A DNA stretch of 64,000 bases. It comes from Microbulbifer agarilyticus (lineage in GTDB: Bacteria > Pseudomonadota > Gammaproteobacteria > Pseudomonadales > Cellvibrionaceae). The position numbers and the translations under genes are program-made. Positions 55,504-63,071 of the stretch are shown here, piece after piece. Under the pieces are notes generated by a model that saw only the letters and a program-made list of their open reading frames with translations, did no database searches and was not told the DNA's origin. The first letter of the stretch is position 1. The number at the start of each line of letters is the position of its first letter. The stretch lies in contig NZ_JAIUZM010000001.1 in NCBI RefSeq assembly GCF_020171345.1, positions 744,001 through 808,000 of the forward strand. Reading direction: 5' to 3'.

Positions 55504-58020
55504 ATGCAATCCTCCGGAATTTTGACGGGATTTAAATTAACCACGGCGGCAATATTGATTGGCGCCTGGGCATCTACCAGCGCCACCGCAGATACCATAT
55601 ACCAGGACAATTTTGCGAACGGGGATATCAGTGGCTGGTCCACCACCGGCACTGTTGATGCATACAATGGCAACAGTATGCGCCTGCGAGGCACGTCTAC
55701 CGCAACACAGGCACTTTCTACCGCGGGCTATTCCGCGGTTTCCGTGGAACTCGCCATGTCGGCGACCTCGCTGGAAAACGGTGAGTTCTGTTACGGCGAA
55801 ATTTCCACGGACGGCGGCAGCAGCTGGACAACGACGTTAACCATTGCCAACGGTGATGACAACGGCAGCCAGTTCTCCAGCAATAGCGCGCCGTCCGGTA
55901 TCGACAATAACGTTGCCGTGCAGTTGCGCTTTCGTGGCACCGGCGCCACCACCGGCGACTACTGTTATGGATACCGCGCACTGGTAACCGGGACGGGTGG
56001 CGCGCCGACCGAACCGGACATTAGCGCACCGGCAAGTATCAGTTTTGGTGCCATCGGCACAGGAACGAGCTCCACGCGCACCATCACCGTTGCCAACGAA
56101 GGCTCTGCCACCCTTGTTATCAGCAATGTGAGCAACCCGGCATCACCTTTCTCGGTAGCCAGTAACAATTGCGGCAGTGTAAGTGCCAGCGCAAGCTGTG
56201 ATATCGACGTAGCATTTACACCGCAAGCGGATGGCAACTTTAACGGTAGCCTCAATATCTCTTCCAATGATCCGGACGAACCGAGTGTTGCGGTGACCCT
56301 CAGCGGCAGCGCCTCCACCGGCGGCGGCAGTGTAGACGACTTTGATCCGCTAAGCGGTAGCGGCGATGTTTCTCGCAGTGCGCTGAGCATGAATACGCTG
56401 ATCAACGGCAGCGATCCGGGCAGCCTGGTGGATTACAGTCACTACGCACTACCTTCCGCTGCCGCCATGCCCGGCAACCAGTTTGAAGGCTCTCTGGAGT
56501 TATTCGGTGAGGCATCCGGCGGCGCGTTCGATGAGCACAAGGATACATTCCGCTACACCGGCTCTCGTGATACCACCCGCAAGCACCTGCCAGAATTCAA
56601 TTTTGAATTTGTACAGAGCGGCAGCCATATTTTCCCGGTAAAGCGCGGCTCCATTGTCAGCACGCACCCCGAGTGGGAATACATCCTGACGCCGGGACGG
56701 GTCTGGAATGAAAATGGGGATGCCGGTTACAGCCGCGTAGCCCTGCCATTTGCCCTGCAACAGAAAAATGCCAACTGTGTGCACAATGGCATGATGACAT
56801 TCCTGTTCAAGGACGACGGCTCTGTCTCCGATGTGGCCTATCAGATCGCCGGTGAAACCTGCCTGTACTTCCAGGTGGATATGTGGGGACAACTTGCGGC
56901 TAGCTACACGCCCCACAGCGTTGCCAACAGCGACCAGCTGATCAGCGATTATCAGGCCGAAGTCAACAATCGCATGCCCAGCAAACCGCTCAGCGCACTG
57001 GCCCAGGATTATCCCGGCACTGACTACACCGCCTTCGCCGCACCGAACGGCAAAGACCCTCTAGACATTTCGCTCGCAGGTTTTGTCATTGACGGCACCC
57101 ATTACATGGGTGGGTGTGGTTCCCGCCGCGGTGACTATCCCTACTGTGAATCGCTGGTAGTACCGTCTTATTCCAGTGCCAAATCGGTGTTTGCCGGTGG
57201 TGCGATGATGCGTCTGGAAAAGAAATATCCAGGAACCTTTAACCAAGCCATTGGCAGCTATATCAGCGAGTGCAATACCAACGGTAACTGGAATGATGTG
57301 ACCTTTGGCAATGCGCTGGATATGGGGACTGGTAATTACAATCTGGCTGGTTATATGAGTGACGAGGGGGCGAGCCACACCAACGATCTGTTCCTGCCGG
57401 AGGATCACGCCAGCAAGATCAATTACAGCTGTACCGAATACTCGCGCAAGGCAGCACCCGGTACCAAGTGGGTATATCACACGTCCGACACCTATATTCT
57501 CGGCACGGCAATGAATGCGTACCTGCGCGGCATTGAAGGCAGCAGCAGTGATATTTTCACCGATATTGTAGTAGACGAAATTCTCGCACCGCTGGGTGTC
57601 AGCCCCACCGCCGAATTCACCCGTCGCACCTACGACAGTGTGCAGCAACCATTTACCGGTTGGGGGCTGATATGGCTGCGCGACGATGTGGCGAAGATCG
57701 GCGCCTTCCTAGCGGGTGGCAGTCAATCCGTATTACATCAGGGAGAATTGGATGCAGCGCTGCAGCGCAACAGCGCCGATCGTGGCTTGGAACCTCTCAG
57801 CGACTACAAGTACAACAACGGTTTGTGGGCGCACGAGGTGAGCGGCAACATGAGTGGCTGCAGTAGCCCGGTGTGGCTGCCGTTTATGTCCGGCTACGGC
57901 GGTATCAGCGTGCTGATCCTGCCCAACAACTCGGTGTACTACTACTTCAGTGACGACGATGTGTTCTTGTGGATGGATGCGGCTCAGGAGTCGCACAGCA
58001 TTCGCAGCTTGTGTCAGTAG
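55504..58020 (+). CDS. Secreted multidomain serine hydrolase (class C beta-lactamase fold)
   Basis: An 838-residue secreted protein. The signal is MQSSGILTGFKLTTAAILIG...ATA. Residues about 30-160 are a beta-rich domain (SWTTTLTIANGDDNG); about 170-275 is an ASH-like 'choice-of-anchor' repeat (FGAIGTGTSSTRTITVANEGSATLVISNV, SCDIDVAFTPQADGNFNG). The C-terminal half has the SxxK motif as Ser557-Ser-Ala-Lys560 (SYSSAKSVFAG), the Tyr motif Y658HT in PGTKWVYHTSDTYILG, and LPFMSGYGG as the third motif. It thus resembles the PF00144 family: esterase, peptidase or lactamase. Several Cys pairs suggest disulfides. The start is ATG 55504 after GAGG. Confidence 0.82.
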   Translation: MQSSGILTGFKLTTAAILIGAWASTSATADTIYQDNFANGDISGWSTTGTVDAYNGNSMRLRGTSTATQALSTAGYSAVSVELAMSATSLENGEFCYGEISTDGGSSWTTTLTIANGDDNGSQFSSNSAPSGIDNNVAVQLRFRGTGATTGDYCYGYRALVTGTGGAPTEPDISAPASISFGAIGTGTSSTRTITVANEGSATLVISNVSNPASPFSVASNNCGSVSASASCDIDVAFTPQADGNFNGSLNISSNDPDEPSVAVTLSGSASTGGGSVDDFDPLSGSGDVSRSALSMNTLINGSDPGSLVDYSHYALPSAAAMPGNQFEGSLELFGEASGGAFDEHKDTFRYTGSRDTTRKHLPEFNFEFVQSGSHIFPVKRGSIVSTHPEWEYILTPGRVWNENGDAGYSRVALPFALQQKNANCVHNGMMTFLFKDDGSVSDVAYQIAGETCLYFQVDMWGQLAASYTPHSVANSDQLISDYQAEVNNRMPSKPLSALAQDYPGTDYTAFAAPNGKDPLDISLAGFVIDGTHYMGGCGSRRGDYPYCESLVVPSYSSAKSVFAGGAMMRLEKKYPGTFNQAIGSYISECNTNGNWNDVTFGNALDMGTGNYNLAGYMSDEGASHTNDLFLPEDHASKINYSCTEYSRKAAPGTKWVYHTSDTYILGTAMNAYLRGIEGSSSDIFTDIVVDEILAPLGVSPTAEFTRRTYDSVQQPFTGWGLIWLRDDVAKIGAFLAGGSQSVLHQGELDAALQRNSADRGLEPLSDYKYNNGLWAHEVSGNMSGCSSPVWLPFMSGYGGISVLILPNNSVYYYFSDDDVFLWMDAAQESHSIRSLCQ

Positions 58021-58040
58021 TTCTCACGCACAACCAAATA

Positions 58041-58068
58041 AAAAGGGGCGATTTATCGCCCCTTTTTA
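58041..58068. terminator. Bidirectional rho-independent terminator
   Basis: Stem AAAAGGGGCGAT/ATCGCCCCTTTT with a two-base TT apex (in practice a slightly larger loop), flanked by A and T runs, between the hydrolase and the opposing SpoIIAA-like gene. Confidence 0.88.
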
Positions 58069-58100
58069 TTGATGAAAATTTACTTGCTAAGAAATTGACG

Positions 58101-58490
58101 TCAACCCTCTTCTACCAGCCAGGCAAGTGCCGCGGTTTTGTTTTCGAAGAAGCGGGCTTCGCCGCCAATAAACCAGCTGCCGATCTTGGCCGCGGTTTCC
58201 TGCCAGGACTTACTGCCTACCATGGCCACCTTGTTGAACTGGCGACCGTGCTTTAATCCAAGCTTTAAATCATCCCAGGCGGCATGCATTTCCCAGCCGT
58301 CCATCTCCCGGGCATCCATCATCACGTCGATTTTCGGGCTTTTCATACCTGCAATCGCAGTCTCCAGCATGGGCACCATGATCAGGTAGTCTTCATGCCG
58401 CAATTTTCCGCGCGCATGCATGGTCAGCAGAACTTTTTCATCGGCAACACGCTCTACACTGACGGAAAAACCATGATGATATTCGTGCAT
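58101..58490 (-). CDS. SpoIIAA-like (STAS/CRAL-TRIO fold) protein
   Basis: A 129-residue protein of the SpoIIAA-like family (PF11964-type): HARGKLRHEDYLIMVPMLETAIAGM, IDVMMDAREMDGWEMHAAWDDLKLGLKHGRQFNKVAMVGSKSWQ, and EARFFENKTAALAWL. Members occur widely in marine gammaproteobacteria, with no firm function. AGGAG precedes the ATG. It is monocistronic. Confidence 0.9.
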   Translation of the reverse strand: MHEYHHGFSVSVERVADEKVLLTMHARGKLRHEDYLIMVPMLETAIAGMKSPKIDVMMDAREMDGWEMHAAWDDLKLGLKHGRQFNKVAMVGSKSWQETAAKIGSWFIGGEARFFENKTAALAWLVEEG

Positions 58491-58591
58491 GCTCGCTCCT
58501 ATACCCCCATACGACTTAAACCCGCGTACGGCTTAAGCACACAGGTATAGGCTAGATATTTTCAAAGGGCAAATTCGGCGGGTGACCCTTT

Positions 58592-58906
58592 TTAGTGCGA
58601 CAGTACGTCAACAATTTCATGGGTCGCATGGATCAGGCGAACCAGTTCGCCTTCAATGCGCACGGTCACCAAGCCACGAGAATCTACCGGCTGTACGATC
58701 ACGGCATGACGATAAATTTCGTCTTCCAGGACATAACCGGGCGCAAGCTTTTTCTTCCAGCCGGGAGGCAATTCACCACCACGCGCTACTTTTTTTTGCA
58801 GGCCAGGGGGCAGATCGCTGTTGTGCTTGTCGGGTTTCGCCATGGCGCTGGTACCGCCCAATGCCAGAGCCGAAACAACCAGAGTGGTGGCGATATGCTT
58901 GAACAT
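58592..58906 (-). CDS. RcnB/CigR-like periplasmic protein
   Basis: A 104-residue exported protein. The signal is MFKHIATTLVVSALALGGTSAMA; the mature part has LPPGLQKKVARGGELPPGWKKKLAPGYVL, then a small beta domain (YRHAVIVQPVDSRGLVTVRIEGELVRL). This is the layout of the RcnB/CigR/DUF-type periplasmic proteins, which are inner-membrane or periplasmic with metal or stress roles in a few cases. AAGGAAAC precedes the ATG. Function here is unknown. Confidence 0.82.
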   Translation of the reverse strand: MFKHIATTLVVSALALGGTSAMAKPDKHNSDLPPGLQKKVARGGELPPGWKKKLAPGYVLEDEIYRHAVIVQPVDSRGLVTVRIEGELVRLIHATHEIVDVLSH

Positions 58907-59032
58907 AATTGTTTCCTTGTTGGATATTTTGTACAGATCGGTATAGACACCATGCTAAACCGCAGGCGGCCTTTGACCTTCGCGGTAGATCACAGTTTCA
59001 GCATAACCTTGTGAAAATGACTCCAGCCTGAA

Positions 59033-59059
59033 CAAAAAAAGGGCTGCGAAAGCAGCCCA
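59033..59059 (-). terminator. Rho-independent terminator after the aldehyde dehydrogenase
   Basis: On the minus strand a GGGCTGC/GCAGCCC stem with a TTTC loop is followed by seven T's, just past the dehydrogenase stop. Confidence 0.9.
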
Positions 59060-59094
59060 AAGGAGTCAATTTAGACGGGATAACGTAGAGATGA

Positions 59095-60612
59095 TTAACT
59101 GATGTCAATCCAAGTGGACTTCAGCTCGCAGTACTTGTCCAGCGCGTGCAGTGACTTGTCGCGGCCGTTACCGGACTGTTTGAAACCACCGAAGGGCACG
59201 GTGATGTCGCCACCAAAGTAGTTGTTGACCCACACCGAGCCCGCGCGAATGTCACGCGCCATGCGATGGGCGCGGGCGAGATCTTTGGTCCACACGCCGG
59301 AGGCCAGACCGTAAATGGAATCGTTGGCGATCTGTAATGCTTCTTCTTCGGTCTCGAATTCAATGATCGACAGTACCGGGCCAAAGATCTCTTCGCGGGC
59401 AATGGTCATATCGCTATTCACACCGCGGAAGATGGTCGGCTCGTAGTAGTGACCACCTTCCACTGCTGCCGCCGGCTTGCCGCCGCACACCAGGCTAGCA
59501 CCCTGCTCCAGACCTTTGGCCACGTAGAATTCCACGGTGTCGTACTGGCTCTGGTCAATCAGGGCACCCATCACGGTGTTGGGATCCTGCGGGTGGCCCG
59601 GCTGGAAGCGCTCGGAAGCTTTCTTGACCTTCTCGATAAAGGTATCGGCGATGCCTTTCTCCACCAGCAGACGCGTACCAGCGGTACAAGTCTCTCCCTG
59701 GTTATAGAACACCGCCAGTGCGGCCGCTTCCGCGGCCTTGTCCAGGTCGGCGTCGGCAAACACGATATTCGGGCTCTTGCCGCCCAGCTCGAGGAAGGTA
59801 CGCTTCAGGTTGGACTGGCCGGAGTATTCGGTCAGGGTCTTGCCGACTTCGGTGGAACCGGTAAAGGTCAAGCCATCGATATCCATGTGCAGGCCCAGGG
59901 CCTTGCCCAGGCTGCTGCCCGGTCCGGGCAGTACGTTCAGCACGCCATCCGGCAGACCTGCCTGTTTCGCCAGCCCCGCCAGCTTGATTGCGGTGAGTGG
60001 CGTGTTGGATGCCGGTTTCAGGATCACGCTGTTGCCGGTAGCGAGCGCCGGGCCCAGCTTCCACGCGGTGGTGGAGAGCGGGAAGTTCCACGGCACGATC
60101 GCTGCCACAACGCCCAGCGGCATGCGGGTAATCAGGCCGATCTCGGTGGGGCCGGTGGGGGCAATTTCGTCGTAAATCTTGTCGATCGCTTCCGCATTCC
60201 AGCGAATGGTGGTGACCGCACTGGGCACATCCACATTCATGGTGTCGCTGATGGGCTTGCCCGCGTCGAGACTTTCCAGCAGGGCGATTTCTTCGCGGTT
60301 TTCTTCGATCAGCTCGGCGAAACGCACCAGGATCTTCTTGCGCTCCATAGGTGGCATGTCGGACCAGATACCGGATTCGAAGGTCTCACGGGCAACCTTG
60401 ACCGCTATCTCGGCGTCTTCCGGGCCACAATTGGCGATCTGTGCCAGCTCGCGGCCATCGGCCGGGCTGGTACACGGGCGGGTCTGGCCGCTGATCGCGT
60501 CCACGTAGGCGCCGTTGATAAAGGCACGGCCCTCAATAGTGAGTTCGTCGGCCCGGGCGAGCCACTCCTGCAGGGTTTGCGGCGTTGGCTGTGGGTTCCG
60601 GTTGTCAGTCAT
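59095..60612 (-). CDS. NAD(P)-dependent aldehyde dehydrogenase (PuuC-like)
   Basis: A 505-residue aldehyde dehydrogenase. The nucleotide region is VPWNFPLSTTAWKLGPALATGNSVILKPA, the general base Glu is in LELGGKSPNIVFADADLDKA, and the nucleophile Cys is in FYNQGETCTAGTRLLVE. The ending DITVPFGGFKQSGNGRDKSLHALDKYCELKSTWI is characteristic of PuuC-type (gamma-glutamyl-aminobutyraldehyde and other amino-aldehyde) enzymes. ATG 60612 follows GAGGTGA. A perfect palindrome TGTGATCACA lies 75 bases upstream. Exact aldehyde unknown. Confidence 0.92.
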   Translation of the reverse strand: MTDNRNPQPTPQTLQEWLARADELTIEGRAFINGAYVDAISGQTRPCTSPADGRELAQIANCGPEDAEIAVKVARETFESGIWSDMPPMERKKILVRFAELIEENREEIALLESLDAGKPISDTMNVDVPSAVTTIRWNAEAIDKIYDEIAPTGPTEIGLITRMPLGVVAAIVPWNFPLSTTAWKLGPALATGNSVILKPASNTPLTAIKLAGLAKQAGLPDGVLNVLPGPGSSLGKALGLHMDIDGLTFTGSTEVGKTLTEYSGQSNLKRTFLELGGKSPNIVFADADLDKAAEAAALAVFYNQGETCTAGTRLLVEKGIADTFIEKVKKASERFQPGHPQDPNTVMGALIDQSQYDTVEFYVAKGLEQGASLVCGGKPAAAVEGGHYYEPTIFRGVNSDMTIAREEIFGPVLSIIEFETEEEALQIANDSIYGLASGVWTKDLARAHRMARDIRAGSVWVNNYFGGDITVPFGGFKQSGNGRDKSLHALDKYCELKSTWIDIS

Positions 60613-60686
60613 GGTCACCTCGGTTTGGCACACGAAAAGTTGGCTATCAGCTAAAAACTGAAGGATTATTCAGTTTATATCTAAAA

Positions 60687-60696
60687 TGTGATCACA
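60687..60696. promoter_or_regulatory. Palindrome upstream of the aldehyde dehydrogenase
   Basis: TGTGATCACA is a perfect ten-base palindrome in AT-rich DNA, 75 bases before the aldehyde dehydrogenase start on the minus strand. It is placed where a repressor or activator could bind. CRP sites need a six-base spacer, so this is not a CRP consensus. Confidence 0.4.
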
Positions 60697-60755
60697 AATC
60701 AATGAGTCTGTATTTTGCTGCAGGGAAACTGTCGCTGTAAACCCGCGAGATCCGC

Positions 60756-61280
60756 TTACACGGCCTCGAAGGTACCGGTCTCCAGATTCTTGCGTGCACC
60801 GGGAATCGCGAATACCCGATTGTGGAATGCGATATAGAAACCCGGCGACAGCAGGCGCGCAGCAAGCAACGCTTCGGTGACGTTCTGGCGGGCATCGGAA
60901 TCGATAAAGCCCATGGGACGCATGGCACCAGTGAACACCACGGGCACCGCGGGCGTACCCATCTTGTCAAAGCAATATTCGGCGGTGACCGACATGGTGT
61001 CGGTTCCGTGCAGAATCACGATGGGGTCGCCCTTCTCGGCGGTGCGCGCGATGGCCGCACAAATCTGGTCGCGGTCGCTGTCGTCCATCTCCAGAGAGTC
61101 CTTGTTGAGGATGCTCTCCAGCTCGAGGTGGGTATAGGGCAGGCGCAGGCTGCTGATCAGGCCCTCGCGAATAATCGAGGCACGGTTTTTCAGGGTGCCT
61201 TCGGATTCGCAGTAACTCTTCTCGATGGTGCCACCGGTAGTGAGAATGCGGACACTGGTCTTTTGGTTGAGATCTGTCAT
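60756..61280 (-). CDS. Single-domain asparaginase-like protein
   Basis: A 174-residue protein with only the N-terminal domain of L-asparaginase: TTGGTIEKSY with the nucleophile Thr near residue 18, and the second catalytic segment ILHGTDTMS near residue 92, then FTGAMRPMGFIDSDARQN. A full enzyme is about 330 residues. The end, IPGARKNLETGTFEAV, looks like a natural C-terminus, and short members of this family occur in proteobacteria. Activity and substrate are uncertain. It follows the aldehyde dehydrogenase's upstream region but is not in the same operon: it lies 143 bases upstream. Confidence 0.87.
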   Translation of the reverse strand: MTDLNQKTSVRILTTGGTIEKSYCESEGTLKNRASIIREGLISSLRLPYTHLELESILNKDSLEMDDSDRDQICAAIARTAEKGDPIVILHGTDTMSVTAEYCFDKMGTPAVPVVFTGAMRPMGFIDSDARQNVTEALLAARLLSPGFYIAFHNRVFAIPGARKNLETGTFEAV

Positions 61281-61348
61281 CGTTTTTCCCGCTGAATGAG
61301 TACAAATGTGCGCATCTTAGTGGGCTGGAGAGAACGAGACAATTCTAG

Positions 61349-61381
61349 TGTCCCGCAATGCAATTCATGAGTTGCGGGACA
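61349..61381. repeat. Perfect 10-bp inverted repeat in an intergenic gap
   Basis: TGTCCCGCAA (61349-61358) and TTGCGGGACA (61372-61381) flank a 13-base spacer. It lies between the OsmC gene's end and the asparaginase start. No T-run follows on either strand, so a regulatory or processing hairpin is as likely as a terminator. Confidence 0.6.
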
Positions 61382-61442
61382 GGCGCCTGCCCGCGGTGCG
61401 ACACCACGGACAAGTCAGGGGAAGATTGAGGGAAAGAAGGGC

Positions 61443-61862
61443 TTAGACTTCTTCGATACGGTAGGAATGCACGATCTCCACACCGGCCTTGCCGAGCATG
61501 ATGGAGGCGGAGCAGTACTTCTCTGCGGACAGCTCCACCGCGCGCGCCACCTGTGATTCCTTGATGTTGCGCCCACGCACCACAAATTCCATCTCGATTT
61601 TCTCGAACGGCGCCGGCACCGCGTCCGGGCGGTGACCCTTCAGTTCCACGTGACAGCTGGCCACGTCCTGGCGGGTCTTTTGCAGGATTCCCACCACGTC
61701 GTAGGATGCACAGCCACCCACACCCAGCAGAATCATTTCCATGGGGCGGATACCATTGTTTTTCTGGCCACCTTCCATCACCACGGAATTGCCACTGCCC
61801 GCTTCACCGACAAAAGTGACACCATTTACCCAGGTCACCTGACCCTGCATTACGCCCGCCAT
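61443..61862 (-). CDS. OsmC/Ohr-family protein
   Basis: A 139-residue OsmC-like protein. The two redox Cys are Cys51 in LLGVGGCASYDVVGIL and the Cys in ELSAEKYCSASIML, so thiol-based hydroperoxide reduction is plausible. I chose ATG 61862, seven bases after AGGAGA; a longer in-frame start adds 35 unlike residues. It is divergent from crp, an arrangement also seen near Vfr/CRP in pseudomonads (from memory). Confidence 0.92.
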   Translation of the reverse strand: MAGVMQGQVTWVNGVTFVGEAGSGNSVVMEGGQKNNGIRPMEMILLGVGGCASYDVVGILQKTRQDVASCHVELKGHRPDAVPAPFEKIEMEFVVRGRNIKESQVARAVELSAEKYCSASIMLGKAGVEIVHSYRIEEV

Positions 61863-62180
61863 GGAACTCTCTCCTTCATATTGGATGGGGGCCGGGAGCT
61901 TATCACAACAGTCCGCGGAATCCGCAGAACAGCGCTCCCGGTAACTGGTACGGATGTGCAGTCTCACTCTACCATCTGAGTAAGCCTTTACTTACGGTGG
62001 TTGTCAGCGCTGTGCGCAACCGCTATAAACAAACCCTGCCTATGCCCCATACAAAAAGTGGCCCAGATCACATTGCGGACGATTGCCTCGTAAAGGCCCT
62101 GTTTGCACTAGGGTTTTAGCGGGATAATCGTCCCCTTAACCGGGATCAGGCACAAATATTTCAAAAAAAGGAGTAGATCC
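61863..62180. other. Divergent OsmC-crp promoter region
   Basis: This 318-base gap holds a possible CRP site, AGTGG-N6-TCACA at 62057-62072: the right half is perfect and the left half keeps only GTG. Autoregulation of crp would fit. The promoter elements themselves are not clear. Confidence 0.4.
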
Positions 62181-62816
62181 GTGACGGTCTCTACCGAAGA
62201 CACTCTGACTAGTGGCAACATCGAAGACTTCCTCGCCCACTGCCACCGCCGCCGCTACCCAGCCAAGAGCACCATTATTTACGCCGGCGACCGCTGTGAG
62301 TCTCTGTACTTCATTATGCGTGGTTCCGTCACCGTTCTGATCGAAGACGACGAAGGTCGTGAGATGATCGTTGCCTACCTGAACGATGGCGACTTCTTTG
62401 GCGAGATGGGGCTGTTCGACCAGGACACCCGCAGCGCCTGGGTTCGCACCAAGACCGAGTGTGAGGTAGCAGAAATCTCCTACACCAAATTCCAGGAGCT
62501 GACCCGCCAGCATCCGGAGTTCCTGTTCAATCTGGCTACCCAGATGGCACTGCGCCTGCGCAACACCACCCGCAAGGTGGGCGACCTGGCGTTCCTCGAC
62601 GTCACCGGTCGCGTAGCCCGCACCCTGCTGGATCTGTGTAACGAGCCAGATGCCATGACCCACCCGGAAGGCATGCAGATCAAGATCACCCGCCAGGAAA
62701 TCGGCCGTATCGTGGGCTGTTCCCGCGAGATGGTGGGCCGGGTACTGAAGACCCTGGAAGAACAGGGGCTGGTATCGGTGAAAGGTAAAACCATGGTGGT
62801 GTACGGCACCCGCTAA
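62181..62816 (+). CDS. crp: cAMP-activated global transcription regulator CRP/Vfr
   Basis: A 211-residue CRP. The cAMP-binding beta-roll is residues about 20-125, with [30 protein letters not shown] holding the Glu and Arg-Ser/Ala that contact cAMP. The DNA-binding helix-turn-helix is [30 protein letters not shown], identical in its RQEIGxIVGCSRExVGRVLK core to the family. The GTG start follows AAAGGAGTAG. It ends at a strong terminator. Confidence 0.96.
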   Translation: MTVSTEDTLTSGNIEDFLAHCHRRRYPAKSTIIYAGDRCESLYFIMRGSVTVLIEDDEGREMIVAYLNDGDFFGEMGLFDQDTRSAWVRTKTECEVAEISYTKFQELTRQHPEFLFNLATQMALRLRNTTRKVGDLAFLDVTGRVARTLLDLCNEPDAMTHPEGMQIKITRQEIGRIVGCSREMVGRVLKTLEEQGLVSVKGKTMVVYGTR

Positions 62817-62834
62817 GCGGCCGACATCACGGAT

Positions 62835-62864
62835 CAAAAGCCGGGCAAGAGCCCGGCTTTTTTG
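62835..62864 (+). terminator. Rho-independent terminator after crp
   Basis: Stem AAGCCGGGC/GCCCGGCTT with an AAGA loop and six T's, 20 bases past the crp stop. Confidence 0.92.
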
Positions 62865-63071
62865 TGCGCGGCGCATACGGCGCCCCAAAATCGAGCACCC
62901 GCACCAGAATGGGGCCAGAATTTTCGCCCCCACCAAAGCTTGCACCGAATTGTCGCGCCGGCACAAAATAATTCACCGTTCAGCCGAAAAATTTAGCAAC
63001 ATATTCTTTTCCGCACTGGTACGTTGGTTGCACTCGAAATAACACACAACAAAAAGCTCCAGGGGAACCAC

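Noticed and set aside
62136..62966. 276-residue frame opposite crp
   Set aside because: It is the reverse shadow of a clear CRP gene and has no family resemblance.
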